Origin: Acidobacteriaceae bacterium
GTDB taxonomy: Bacteria; Acidobacteriota; Terriglobia; Terriglobales; Acidobacteriaceae
NCBI GenBank assembly: GCA_031296355.1
Contig: JARLFX010000077.1
Span: 111,481 to 175,480, forward strand
Direction: 5' to 3'
DNA length: 64,000 nt
Made by a program: the position numbers and the translations under genes. This document shows positions 16,642-24,713 of this stretch, one piece after another. Position 1 is the first letter of the stretch. The number at the start of each line of letters is the position of its first letter. The notes beneath the pieces were generated by a model. That model worked only from the letters and a program-made list of their open reading frames with translations, had not been told where the DNA came from and did no database searches.

Positions 16642-17559
16642 ATGGCCGTAAATGAAAACCGTCGCACTCTCGGTGATGCAGCAGCCCGGCAGTTAGCCAA
16701 CACCACAAAAACGCCTCCACAGCTTACGGCGATCACGCCGCGCTGGCTGGTTCAACTGCTTTCGTGGGTCCCCGTTGAGTCGGGCACGTACCGCGTGAAC
16801 AAGGCGAAGAACGAGCAGGAGATTGATGTGGCCTGCGGCTCCCGCGATGAGCGCAAGCTGCCTGAGACTTTTGTTGACTATGAAGAAAAGCCGCGTGAAT
16901 ACGGCCTGAGCGCGATCTCTACGATTGTGGATGTGCATACCCGCGTCTCCGATCTCTATAGCCATCCGCACGATCAGATTCGCGAGCAGCTGCGTCTTAC
17001 CGTCGAAAAAGTGAAGGAGCGTCAGGAGTTTGAATTGGTGAATAATGCTGATTACGGTCTACTGCATAATGTCGCGCCGGAGTTCCGCATCAAGCCGCGC
17101 AAAGGAGCCCCCACGCCCGACGATTTCGACGAGCTGCTCGCCAAAATATGGAAGGAGCCCGCATTTTTCCTCGCACATCCGCGCTCGATCGCAGCCTTCG
17201 GTCGTGAGTGCACCCGCCGTGGCGTTCCTCCGCCGACGGCCACAGTCTTCGGCTCGCCGTTCCTCACCTGGCGCGGCGTTCCCATCATCCCCTCGGATAA
17301 GTTGACCGTGAACGCAGCAGGGAAGAGCAATATTCTTCTACTGCGCACCGGTGAAAAGCGTCAGGGTGTCGTCGGCCTCTTCCAGCCTGGACTACCCGGC
17401 GAACAGACGCCCGGACTCTCTGTACGCTTCATGGGCATCGATCGCAATTCCATCGCTTCTTATCTTGTCTCGCTCTACTGCTCCGCCGCCGTACTCACGG
17501 AAGATGCGCTCGGCGTTCTCGAAAATGTTCAGGTAGGCAACTACTATGAGTACCAATGA
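16642..17559 (+). CDS. Family 2A encapsulin shell protein (SrpI-like)
   Basis: A 305-residue HK97-fold protein that self-assembles into a protein nanocompartment. Family 2A features are the N-terminal arm (LGDAAARQLANTTKTPPQL), ITPRWLVQLLSWVPVESGTYRVN, the E-loop region, EFELVNNADYGLLHNV, and the C-terminal stretch with GVPIIPSDKL and YLVSLYCSAAVLTEDALGVLENV. Known members (for example SrpI of cyanobacteria, sulfur-starvation induced) enclose a cysteine desulfurase. Here that cargo gene follows and overlaps by 14 bases. AAAGGAGC stands before ATG 16642. Length is typical; no cyclic-nucleotide domain, as found in family 2B, is present. Confidence 0.95.
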   Translation: MAVNENRRTLGDAAARQLANTTKTPPQLTAITPRWLVQLLSWVPVESGTYRVNKAKNEQEIDVACGSRDERKLPETFVDYEEKPREYGLSAISTIVDVHTRVSDLYSHPHDQIREQLRLTVEKVKERQEFELVNNADYGLLHNVAPEFRIKPRKGAPTPDDFDELLAKIWKEPAFFLAHPRSIAAFGRECTRRGVPPPTATVFGSPFLTWRGVPIIPSDKLTVNAAGKSNILLLRTGEKRQGVVGLFQPGLPGEQTPGLSVRFMGIDRNSIASYLVSLYCSAAVLTEDALGVLENVQVGNYYEYQ

Positions 17560-19477
17560 TCCCAGGCTGCAACTGGATGAGACCGCAGTAGCGCAGGCAA
17601 AATCGGCAGTGGGCGCAGCGCTGCCTGATGTTGCTGTGCTCACACAGATGGCGAATTCATTCTTCCGTGCCCTGCCCGGTCAGGATGTCGCAGGCCAGTC
17701 CGTGCCCGCATCTCCTGGCTTGCCGTCTTCTTTTGCGACGGCACTGCCATTGTCAGATTCACACTTGCCCCAGTTCGGCGCTCCTGCACCCTCTGTACCT
17801 TCGCTGCCGTCGATAGACAAGTTGTCCAGTGAAGCTGATTTCGCCCGCTTGCCAGACTCTGCCGTCCCAGTGGATTTCCCCGTAGGCATCACTGCGTTTT
17901 CTGCAACCCCATCGCTCGCTCCCTACACCTCATCCATACCTACGCCCAACTCTGTGCCGCTGCAATCTACCGCAGTGCCGTCATCACCGCAGTCTGTTGC
18001 TGTTGCACCTGTCTCACCTTTTAGCTTACCGTTACCAGACTTCGATCTCCCGTTTCCCAACTTCGAATCATCCCTGCCAAATATCCCTGAACTGCCTGCA
18101 CTCGGTACGGATGACTTTGCTAAGTCGAGCTTCAGCGCCTTTTCGCCGCTCTATTTTCTGGAGCACGCCGGCGCGCTTTCGCAACCCATCGCGTCTGCGC
18201 CTCAACCCGCGCAGGGCTTCGAACCGCAGGCGCTGCCAGAGCTCAACTCCATCCGCCGCCAGTTTGACGTCACCAGCATCCGCCGCGATTTTCCCATCCT
18301 GCAGGAGAAGGTGAATGGTAAGCCGCTCATCTGGCTGGATAACGCTGCCACTACGCAAAAGCCTCAAGCCGTCATCGACCGTCTCAAGTACTTCTATGAG
18401 CATGAGAATTCCAACATCCATCGCGCTGCCCATGAACTGGCAGCACGTGCGACGGATGCCTATGAAGATGCACGCAGCAAGGTAGCCCATTTTCTGAATG
18501 CGCCGTCGTCTAAAGAGATCGTTTTTGTCCGCGGCGCCACTGAAGCCATTAATCTCGTCGCGCAGAGCTGGGGCCGCCAGCACATCGGCAAAGGCGATGA
18601 GATCGTTATCAGTTGGATCGAGCATCATGCCAACATCGTCCCCTGGCAGATGCTCGCCGCAGAAAAGGGAGCGATTCTCCGCGTCATTCCGGTCGACAAC
18701 GACGGCCAGATTCTGCTGGATGAATACGAAAAGCTGCTGAATACACGGACGAAACTCGTCTCTTTCACCCACGTCTCCAATGCGCTCGGCACCATCACTC
18801 CCGCGCAGCAGATGGTCCAGATGGCCCACCGCTACGGTGCGCGCGTCCTCGTCGATGGCGCGCAGGCCGTCTCCCACATGCGTGTGGATGTGCAGAGACT
18901 CGATGCCGACTTCTATGTATTCTCCGGCCACAAAGTCTTCGGCCCCACGGGCATTGGCGTCCTCTACGGCAAGCCGGATGCTCTGGCCGACTCACCTCCA
19001 TGGCAGGGAGGCGGCAACATGATCGCCGATGTCACATTTGAGAAGACAATCTATCAGCCCCCGCCGTTCCGCTTTGAAGCCGGCACCGGCAATATCGCGG
19101 ACGCCGTCGGCCTTGGAGCAGCCATTGCCTACCTTGACACGATCGGCATGGAAAATATCGCCCGTCACGAACACGAGCTGCTCGTCTATGCCACGCAGGA
19201 GCTGCTTAGGATTCCCGGCCTTTGCATCATCGGCACGGCAAAGGAAAAGGCAGGCGTGCTCTCCTTTGTGCTCGAAGGCTACAAGCCGGAAGACGTTGGC
19301 GCCGCACTCAACCGCGAAGGAATCGCCGTCCGCTCCGGCCATCATTGCGCCCAGCCCACTCTGCGCCGCTTCGGGCAGGAGACAACGGTGCGTCCTTCCC
19401 TCGCGCTCTACAACAACTACGAAGATATCGATGCCATGATCGCAGCGTTGCGCAGGCTCAAGAACCTGCCAGCGTGA
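17546..19477 (+). CDS. Encapsulated cysteine desulfurase with disordered N-terminus
   Basis: A 643-residue SufS-like group II cysteine desulfurase, which takes sulfur from L-cysteine as a persulfide and releases alanine. Residues 1 to about 235 are a Pro/Ser/Ala-rich, unstructured extension with repeated LP-x-F/L motifs (LPLPDFDLPFPNF) and a conserved-looking hydrophobic patch (FSPLYFLEHAGAL, about 199-211). In family 2A systems this kind of region targets the enzyme into the shell. The catalytic domain starts near 238 (FDVTSIRRDFPIL), with H-x-N at SNIHRAAHEL, the PLP lysine K463 (SGHKVFGPTG) and the active-site cysteine C601 (RSGHHCAQP). Its start lies inside the encapsulin gene, so the two are translationally coupled. 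Confidence 0.95.
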   Translation: MSTNDPRLQLDETAVAQAKSAVGAALPDVAVLTQMANSFFRALPGQDVAGQSVPASPGLPSSFATALPLSDSHLPQFGAPAPSVPSLPSIDKLSSEADFARLPDSAVPVDFPVGITAFSATPSLAPYTSSIPTPNSVPLQSTAVPSSPQSVAVAPVSPFSLPLPDFDLPFPNFESSLPNIPELPALGTDDFAKSSFSAFSPLYFLEHAGALSQPIASAPQPAQGFEPQALPELNSIRRQFDVTSIRRDFPILQEKVNGKPLIWLDNAATTQKPQAVIDRLKYFYEHENSNIHRAAHELAARATDAYEDARSKVAHFLNAPSSKEIVFVRGATEAINLVAQSWGRQHIGKGDEIVISWIEHHANIVPWQMLAAEKGAILRVIPVDNDGQILLDEYEKLLNTRTKLVSFTHVSNALGTITPAQQMVQMAHRYGARVLVDGAQAVSHMRVDVQRLDADFYVFSGHKVFGPTGIGVLYGKPDALADSPPWQGGGNMIADVTFEKTIYQPPPFRFEAGTGNIADAVGLGAAIAYLDTIGMENIARHEHELLVYATQELLRIPGLCIIGTAKEKAGVLSFVLEGYKPEDVGAALNREGIAVRSGHHCAQPTLRRFGQETTVRPSLALYNNYEDIDAMIAALRRLKNLPA

Positions 19478-19513
19478 CGTTGAATGCAGTCGAAGAATTT
19501 ATTTGGAGGCTAT

Positions 19514-19963
19514 ATGAGAAAGCTGCTTGTTTTGTTGTTACTGGCGATCTGCACTCTACCCGCGTTTGCACAGGGCGCGCCGCCACAAGGTGGTTCAGAC
19601 CAGCCCTACACCATGGAGTACTACTACAAGACGCAGTGGGGCCATCAGCAGGAGTTTCTTCAGCTCTTCCTGAAGAATCACTATCCCTTGCTGCAAAAAA
19701 TTGCAGCAAGCGGACGCATCGTGGCTCTCAAGATCGAGACGCCTGCCAATCACATGACCGAGGATGCGCGATGGGACTATCGAGTCACTATCACCTGGAA
19801 AAACTCTACTCTTGCCACCACGGCTAATCCTGACGAAGATGCCCTAATCCATCAACTGTATCCGGATCAGGAGACCTATAAGCGCGAGGAGCAGCATCGA
19901 TTCGAAATTCTTCTCGCTCACTGGGACCTTCCAGTCAGTAACATCACGCCCGTGAAGAAATAA
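19514..19963 (+). CDS. Small secreted protein of unknown function
   Basis: A 149-residue protein with a clear signal peptide (about 1-20, ending TLPAFAQG). The mature part (YYYKTQWGHQQEFLQLFLKNHYPLL, then a stretch of alternating strands and helices) has the look of a dimeric alpha/beta-barrel, but I do not recognise the family. ATG 19514 has GGAGG five bases upstream. It lies 36 bases after the desulfurase gene and is probably cotranscribed, which links an exported protein to the cytosolic nanocompartment operon. It contains no cysteine apart from one in the signal peptide. Confidence 0.75.
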   Translation: MRKLLVLLLLAICTLPAFAQGAPPQGGSDQPYTMEYYYKTQWGHQQEFLQLFLKNHYPLLQKIAASGRIVALKIETPANHMTEDARWDYRVTITWKNSTLATTANPDEDALIHQLYPDQETYKREEQHRFEILLAHWDLPVSNITPVKK

Positions 19964-20067
19964 GAGCACGCGGCGAATCGATAGCATTGCCTCTCCGGCC
20001 TACTGGTAGGTATTTGTCTCATTGCATGAAGGACAGCGCAGAACTGCTTCAGGATTGACGCCGGATT

Positions 20068-21492
20068 ATGTCTTCACCCATGTCGTCGCCCATCTCAACT
20101 GCGGAACCAAGACTGACCCGCCAGGTCAGTCTTGGCAGTGCTGTTGCGTTGAACATGCTCAACATGGTCGGCATAGGTCCCTTCGTGACCCTCCCCCTTG
20201 TTGTGGCTGCGATGGGTGGGCCGCAAGCATTCCTTGGCTGGATTCTAGGGGCTCTCATTGCCGTCTGTGATGGCTTGGTCTGGGCAGAACTCGGTGCCAC
20301 CATGCCTGAGGCAGGCGGTTCGTATGCTTTTCTTCGTGTAATCTACGGCGAGCATACCGGAGGCCGACTGGCCTCGTTCCTCTACACGTGGCAGCTTTGC
20401 TTCAGCGCTCCCCTCGCCATTGCATCGGGTTGCATTGGGATGGCGCAATATGCGGCTTACCTGTGGCCCGTGTTGCATCATCGCATCACAGTGAGTGGCC
20501 TGCTCTCTCATGTTGTCTGGACTAAACTCGTGGCTGCGGGAACCTGTACATTGATCGTCGCGCTACTGTATCGCAATGTGCGCGCGATTACCAGAATGGC
20601 CTGGGTCCTGTGGGCCGGCATGTTGCTCACTATTGGTACCGTTATAATCGCAGGGTTTACACATTTCCACACCAGCCTCGCTTTTTCGATGCCAGCAGGC
20701 GCATTCACCATGAGCCCAACCTTCTTTGAAGCTCTTGGTGCAGCAACGCTCATCACAACCTACGACTATTGGGGTTACTACAATGTCTGCTTCATTGGCG
20801 GAGAAGTGCGCAATCCAGGGCGCAACATTCCCCGCGCAGTCCTTATTGCGATTGCCGTGGTCGCCGCGCTCTATCTGCTGATGAGCATTAGTGTGCTCGG
20901 TGTCATGCCATGGCGAGAACTTGCTACAGCCACTGACGGCAACAGCCGCCTCGCAGTAGTCGCAGTCATGCTGCAGCGCACTCTCGGTTCAACGGCTGGA
21001 CGTGCTTTAGCAGTTCTGGTCATGTGGACGGCATTTGCCTCCGTCTTCGCGCTTCTGCTCGCATTCTCACGTGTGCCTTATGTGGCTGCTTTGGATGGAA
21101 ATTTCTTTCGCGTCTTCGGGCGGCTTCATCCTCGCCATGCTTTTCCGCACATCTCTTTGCTTGCACTTGGTACTGTGGCCACACTCTTCTGTTTCTTCGA
21201 TCTTGCTCATGTGATCGCCGCGCTCGTCACCATTCGCATCGCAATGCAGTTCATCCTACAGCAGGTTGGCGTAATTGTTTTGCGAATACGGGAGCCGAAC
21301 CGCAACCGCCCTTTCCGCATATGGTTCTATCCGCTACCGCCGCTCTTTGCTCTTGGGGGATTTTTGTTTATTCTTTTCTCCCGCCCTAATGCATCGCGCG
21401 AACTCATCTACGGATCTTTTATTGCTGTCAGCGGAGCCGCCATTTTCTTTGTGCGGTCGCGTATACGGCGCGAATGGCCGTTCGCATTATAG
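20068..21492 (+). CDS. APC-family amino acid permease
   Basis: A 474-residue inner-membrane transporter with about 12 hydrophobic segments. The first helix carries the typical APC text (LGSAVALNMLNMVGIGPFVTLPL) and is followed by the family loop GATMPEAGGSYAFLRVIYGE. It probably exchanges or imports an amino acid or amine by proton or substrate coupling. The substrate is not readable, but a sulfur amino acid would fit the neighbourhood (inference). The stop abuts the stop of the convergent rhodanese gene with no gap (TAG then CTA). Confidence 0.9.
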   Translation: MSSPMSSPISTAEPRLTRQVSLGSAVALNMLNMVGIGPFVTLPLVVAAMGGPQAFLGWILGALIAVCDGLVWAELGATMPEAGGSYAFLRVIYGEHTGGRLASFLYTWQLCFSAPLAIASGCIGMAQYAAYLWPVLHHRITVSGLLSHVVWTKLVAAGTCTLIVALLYRNVRAITRMAWVLWAGMLLTIGTVIIAGFTHFHTSLAFSMPAGAFTMSPTFFEALGAATLITTYDYWGYYNVCFIGGEVRNPGRNIPRAVLIAIAVVAALYLLMSISVLGVMPWRELATATDGNSRLAVVAVMLQRTLGSTAGRALAVLVMWTAFASVFALLLAFSRVPYVAALDGNFFRVFGRLHPRHAFPHISLLALGTVATLFCFFDLAHVIAALVTIRIAMQFILQQVGVIVLRIREPNRNRPFRIWFYPLPPLFALGGFLFILFSRPNASRELIYGSFIAVSGAAIFFVRSRIRREWPFAL

Positions 21493-23103
21493 CTACTCGA
21501 TCACGAAGAAGCCGTGTGTCCCGTCGCGCTCCAGTTGCGCAACCAGGCCGTACTCCCAATCTAGGTAAGCCTGCATTGCTGACGCCGGCGCATCCGTTCC
21601 CTCATAGGGCCTGCGATAGCGATCAATGGGGTCGGAAGCGTAACGCGGAGCCTCGCTGGTCAATGGTTGACCAGCCAGGGTCCATGCTGTCGTACCGCCA
21701 CCCAGAAGATATACAGGCTTCATCGTCAACGCGCGCAGGTCAGCCCATGCAAAGCGTGCCGCCACGCCGTCAGGTGATGTGACCACATAGCAAGATGCCT
21801 CTTCGGTCCGTTCCAGCGCTTGCTGTAACTGGGAGCGCAGCGCATACCGTGCACCGGCGATGTGCTCGCACCGGTACTGTAGCGAAGATGCAAAATCTAG
21901 AATTACGGCATCCTCAGCCAATGCAAAATTCTTCTGAGCTAGCTCTGCCGGAGTCAGGAGATACTCCTTCGAAACTAAGGGAGGCACTACCTTGGGTGCT
22001 GATGGGCCGGCCTCGGTAAAGTCTTCCTTGAATAAGCCATCCAGTACGGCGACCTCCCATCCCATCTGCGCAAGCCACGAACCGGTCATGTTGGCTCGCG
22101 ATCCGTCATTATCAGCCAATACGATGCGCGCACCGTGCACTGGTGCGAACATCTCCGTCTCCTGCACGAGTTGGCCGCCTGGCGCATTCCTGAAATCTGG
22201 CAGGTGCGACTCAAGAAATTCTTCCGGCGTCCGTACGTCGAAGAGATATACGGTCTCGTCATCAGAAGGGAAGCGTCTGCGCAGCTCATCCAGCGTAATT
22301 CGCGAAACTCCTGCCTTATCGGCCACCGCACGGGCTCGTTCTGCAGCCAGTGTTTTGGTAGCTGCATCAACCTCGGGAAAATGCTCCTTTGCGCCGTGTG
22401 CCAACTCCTGTTGCGCCAGCGTCCAGCCAATCGTTCCATTACGTAAGGCCGCAATCCTGTTAGGAATTCCTGCGTTGATAAGCGACTGTGTTCCGATGAT
22501 GCTGCGTGTGCGGCCTGCGCAGTTCACAATAACCTGTGTCTCCTGCCGCGGCGCCAACTCACGGATGCGCAATACCAGTTCTGCGCCCGGCACTGAGACC
22601 GCAGTGGGAATGCTCATCGTTTGAAATTCGTCATACCGTCGAACATCCACGATCACATAGTCAGCCTTTGCTGTGATCATGGCCCTCACCTCTTGCGCCG
22701 AGAGCGAAGGTGTATGTCGCTTCGTCTCCACAAGCTCTCCAAAGGCCTTCGACGGCGCATTCACGTCCTCGAAGACTTCGTAGCCTGCATCACGCCACCC
22801 CTGCAGGCCATCTTCGAGCAAAGAGATATTGGTATAGCCCATCTTGCTGAGTGCACTTGCAGCAAGCACGGCATAGCCCTCGCCGTTATCCAGCACCACA
22901 ATTGGCGCAGTACGCCGAGGAATCCGCGCATAGGCTTCCATCTCGATGCGTGAAAGTGGCAGGTTTGCCGCAAAGAGCGGATGCCCGGTCGCATGCGGCT
23001 GCTCCTCGCGCACATCCAGCAGCGCAATCTCCCGTTTCGCGCGCAAAGCTTCGCGCACTTCTTTTGCAGGCACTGATGCAAATTTCCGCGTCGCGTCGCT
23101 CAT
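21493..23103 (-). CDS. Four-domain rhodanese sulfurtransferase
   Basis: A 536-residue protein of four tandem rhodanese-like domains (about 8-112, 130-235, 268-365 and 382-480). At the active-site loop position they show D72 (VVLDNGEGYA), C195 (VIVNCAGRTR), D331 (VLADNDGSRA) and S443 (VVTSPDGVAA). Only domain 2 keeps the cysteine that carries persulfide sulfur; the others are probably structural or regulatory. No signal peptide, so it should be cytosolic. It overlaps the thiol dioxygenase gene by ATGA. Related multi-rhodanese genes next to thiol dioxygenases are known; the sulfur donor here is unknown. Confidence 0.9.
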   Translation of the reverse strand: MSDATRKFASVPAKEVREALRAKREIALLDVREEQPHATGHPLFAANLPLSRIEMEAYARIPRRTAPIVVLDNGEGYAVLAASALSKMGYTNISLLEDGLQGWRDAGYEVFEDVNAPSKAFGELVETKRHTPSLSAQEVRAMITAKADYVIVDVRRYDEFQTMSIPTAVSVPGAELVLRIRELAPRQETQVIVNCAGRTRSIIGTQSLINAGIPNRIAALRNGTIGWTLAQQELAHGAKEHFPEVDAATKTLAAERARAVADKAGVSRITLDELRRRFPSDDETVYLFDVRTPEEFLESHLPDFRNAPGGQLVQETEMFAPVHGARIVLADNDGSRANMTGSWLAQMGWEVAVLDGLFKEDFTEAGPSAPKVVPPLVSKEYLLTPAELAQKNFALAEDAVILDFASSLQYRCEHIAGARYALRSQLQQALERTEEASCYVVTSPDGVAARFAWADLRALTMKPVYLLGGGTTAWTLAGQPLTSEAPRYASDPIDRYRRPYEGTDAPASAMQAYLDWEYGLVAQLERDGTHGFFVIE

Positions 23104-23660
23104 GAGTTGGAGTATCCGGAAATGAAGGTCTTGGTGGTGCCGTCCATCTGGAAAATAAAGCGCTTGACTTTGCCGATATCAGCGCCATACACGTGGATGC
23201 TGATGGAGGTGCGGTCGGCCAACGCGTTCGAAACGGCATGCAGATCGCCGATGGTTGGAGAAACGGCTTCGACGATCCCCTCGTGCAGAAGGATTGGCTC
23301 TCCTGCTATAGCAAGTGATCCGTCACTCTGCTGCGCGTAGTTTTGCGAATACTCGCCTCCGCGCAGCATACCGATCAATCCCCACACCGTATGGTTATGC
23401 ACCGGTGTCTTCTGTCCAGGACCCCAAACGAAGCTTACAACGGAGAAACGCTCTCGTGGATCTACATATAATAGGTACTGCGTATAGCGATCAGGATCGG
23501 GGATTGCATAGGTCTCCGGTAACCAGTCATCCTGCGACACAAGCTTTTGAAGCAGCGCTGAGCCCTGTGTTAGTATCTCTGTTTCTCTGGGATTTGTATC
23601 AACCAGTTTCTCGAACTCAGCTACGAAAGCGACAAAGCGGGGATGCTGAATATTTGTCAT
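23100..23660 (-). CDS. Thiol dioxygenase (cysteine dioxygenase family, Gln-type)
   Basis: A 186-residue cupin enzyme that adds O2 to a thiol to give a sulfinate. The iron ligands are H88, H90 (TPVHNHTVWGLIGMLRGG) and H141 (GDLHAVSN). The position that binds the substrate carboxylate in true cysteine dioxygenases as arginine appears to be Gln here (RYTQYLLYVDP), the pattern of Gln-type enzymes such as 3-mercaptopropionate dioxygenase. The substrate may therefore be 3-mercaptopropionate or another thiol instead of cysteine. It lies between tetR (18-base gap) and the rhodanese (4-base overlap), in one operon. Confidence 0.88.
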   Translation of the reverse strand: MTNIQHPRFVAFVAEFEKLVDTNPRETEILTQGSALLQKLVSQDDWLPETYAIPDPDRYTQYLLYVDPRERFSVVSFVWGPGQKTPVHNHTVWGLIGMLRGGEYSQNYAQQSDGSLAIAGEPILLHEGIVEAVSPTIGDLHAVSNALADRTSISIHVYGADIGKVKRFIFQMDGTTKTFISGYSNS

Positions 23661-23678
23661 TGTGTCTACCTCGAAATG

Positions 23679-24371
23679 TTAGAACTCAATCTCTTGAGCG
23701 CGCAGCAGCGCATCCGCCGCGCCAATGATAGTAAATTGAGTAGCCTTCCCCAGCATGCCAGCGGTCGCCTGTGCACCATTGATCAGTAGCACAAGTTGCC
23801 GTGAGAGCGTCAGGGGAGAGGTTGCACCAGCGGCTTTACACAACTTGCATAGCCGCGCAGCCAATTGCTGCTTATGTTCTACAGCAGCGCGATGCGCCGG
23901 ATGTGTTGCCTCTGGAAAGCTTTGTGCCGTATTCAGGAAGATGCAGCCCTTGTAGGTTAGCTCAGAGGTTCGCTGGGCGATGAAGAGAATCGCATTGCGC
24001 AGTTGTTGCACGGCAGTCGCGCCTGCAGGCGACACTTTACCTTCCCACAACTTCCAATAATCACGCTCATGCTCGGCCAGGCAGGCAAGGATAAGCTCGT
24101 CCTTCGAGCGGAAGTGACGGTAAAGACTCATCTTGGCTACGCCAGATTCAGCCAGTACGCGGTCGATTCCAACGGCTCGCGGTCCCTCCTGGTAGAACAG
24201 GCGGCGCGCTGTAGTGAGCAGGCGGTCTCGCGCTGAAGTCGCCTCCCCGCTGCTCGAAGCTTCGTTCGCGAGGGACGTATGCACGCGATGCAGATTGCTG
24301 CTGGTTGTAGGCACTGGTTTACGACGGCGATGGGGAGGGTTCACGATAATATTTGGCATAGGGCTTGACAT
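23679..24371 (-). CDS. TetR-family transcriptional regulator
   Basis: A 230-residue repressor-type protein. A disordered N-terminal extension of about 45 residues precedes the HTH domain (ARDRLLTTARRLFYQEGPRAVGIDRVLAESGVAKMSLYRHFRSKDELI), and a helical ligand domain follows. The C-terminal part contains three close cysteines (CKLCKAAG and CIFL), which could respond to thiols or persulfides (inference only). I place the start at ATG 24371, because the upstream part of the open frame contains the promoter and the palindrome at 24375-24388. First gene of the tetR-dioxygenase-rhodanese operon. Confidence 0.87.
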   Translation of the reverse strand: MSSPMPNIIVNPPHRRRKPVPTTSSNLHRVHTSLANEASSSGEATSARDRLLTTARRLFYQEGPRAVGIDRVLAESGVAKMSLYRHFRSKDELILACLAEHERDYWKLWEGKVSPAGATAVQQLRNAILFIAQRTSELTYKGCIFLNTAQSFPEATHPAHRAAVEHKQQLAARLCKLCKAAGATSPLTLSRQLVLLINGAQATAGMLGKATQFTIIGAADALLRAQEIEF

Positions 24372-24393
24372 GAGACAGACCTGTCTGTACTCT
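24365..24393 (+). promoter_or_regulatory. Candidate promoter of the rightward uptake/cysteine operon
   Basis: A perfect TTGACA (24365-24370) and a weak TACTCT (24388-24393) are separated by 17 bases. The TetR-type palindrome fills the spacer. Transcription would start near 24400, about 29 bases before the cysteine-rich leader frame. Confidence 0.4.
24375..24388. promoter_or_regulatory. TetR-type operator palindrome
   Basis: ACAGAC-CT-GTCTGT is a perfect 14-base palindrome, four bases upstream of the tetR start. It sits between the -35 and -10 of the rightward promoter and just downstream of the start point of the leftward tetR promoter. One bound dimer could thus control both directions. Confidence 0.65.
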
Positions 24394-24397
24394 GGCA

Positions 24398-24425
24398 AAT
24401 ATACACGATTCACAAGTATCGTCAA
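24398..24425 (-). promoter_or_regulatory. Promoter of the tetR-dioxygenase-rhodanese operon
   Basis: On the minus strand TTGACG (24425-24420) and TATATT (24403-24398) are separated by 16 bases, each a 5/6 match. The predicted start near 24391 places the palindrome immediately downstream. Confidence 0.55.
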
Positions 24426-24428
24426 AAC

Positions 24429-24533
24429 ATGCAGAAGTCTTCAATAATCCGCATCGAGATAGCGCTCCTGGCGCAGACACAGTCTGCTGCCTTGCTGCGA
24501 ATGCCGATGGGTTGTTGTCCTTGTTGTTGCTAA
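24429..24533 (+). CDS. Polycysteine leader peptide upstream of uptake/cysteine operon
   Basis: A 34-codon frame ends in CCPCCC followed by TAA; the cysteine codons are TGT TGT, then TGT TGT TGC (24513-24518 and 24522-24530). Five of its last six residues are cysteine, which is very unlikely in a chance frame. It starts about 29 bases after the predicted transcription start, has no clear ribosome site, and lies 180 bases upstream of the TonB receptor gene at the head of a nine-gene operon that ends in cysteine synthase. Its first codons (ATGCAGA) match those of the other leader at 15131. By analogy with mycobacterial polycysteine leaders it would sense charged cysteinyl-tRNA. Confidence 0.7.
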   Translation: MQKSSIIRIEIALLAQTQSAALLRMPMGCCPCCC

Positions 24534-24586
24534 CAAGCCTTCGCGTTTCTACCGCGTCCATAGCTGATCAAACACTACAGGCGTAT

Positions 24587-24608
24587 TGCTGCTAAGCAGC
24601 AGTGCTGC
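24587..24608 (+). promoter_or_regulatory. Overlapping, mutually exclusive hairpins after the leader
   Basis: TGCTGC-TAA-GCAGCA (24587-24601) and GCAGC-AGT-GCTGC (24596-24608) share the GCAGC arm, so only one can form. The leader frame itself holds CTGCTGC and TTGCTGC (24484-24498), which could also pair with that arm. No T-run follows, so an RNA switch acting on translation or Rho is more likely than an intrinsic terminator. Confidence 0.4.
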
Positions 24609-24678
24609 ACCAGCTAGGAATTGCATTCACCCCTCTACACATTTCAGGCCCAACTTGCGCGTGGCTGAAATCGTTCAA

Positions 24679-24696
24679 CCGGCCCATCCCGGCCGG
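24679..24696 (+). promoter_or_regulatory. GC-rich hairpin next to the ribosome site of the TonB gene
   Basis: CCGGCC-CATCCC-GGCCGG is a perfect 6-bp stem that ends six bases before the AGGAG ribosome site (24703-24707). It could affect translation start of the operon's first gene. Confidence 0.4.
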
Positions 24697-24713
24697 CTCT
24701 TCAGGAGAGCTAT

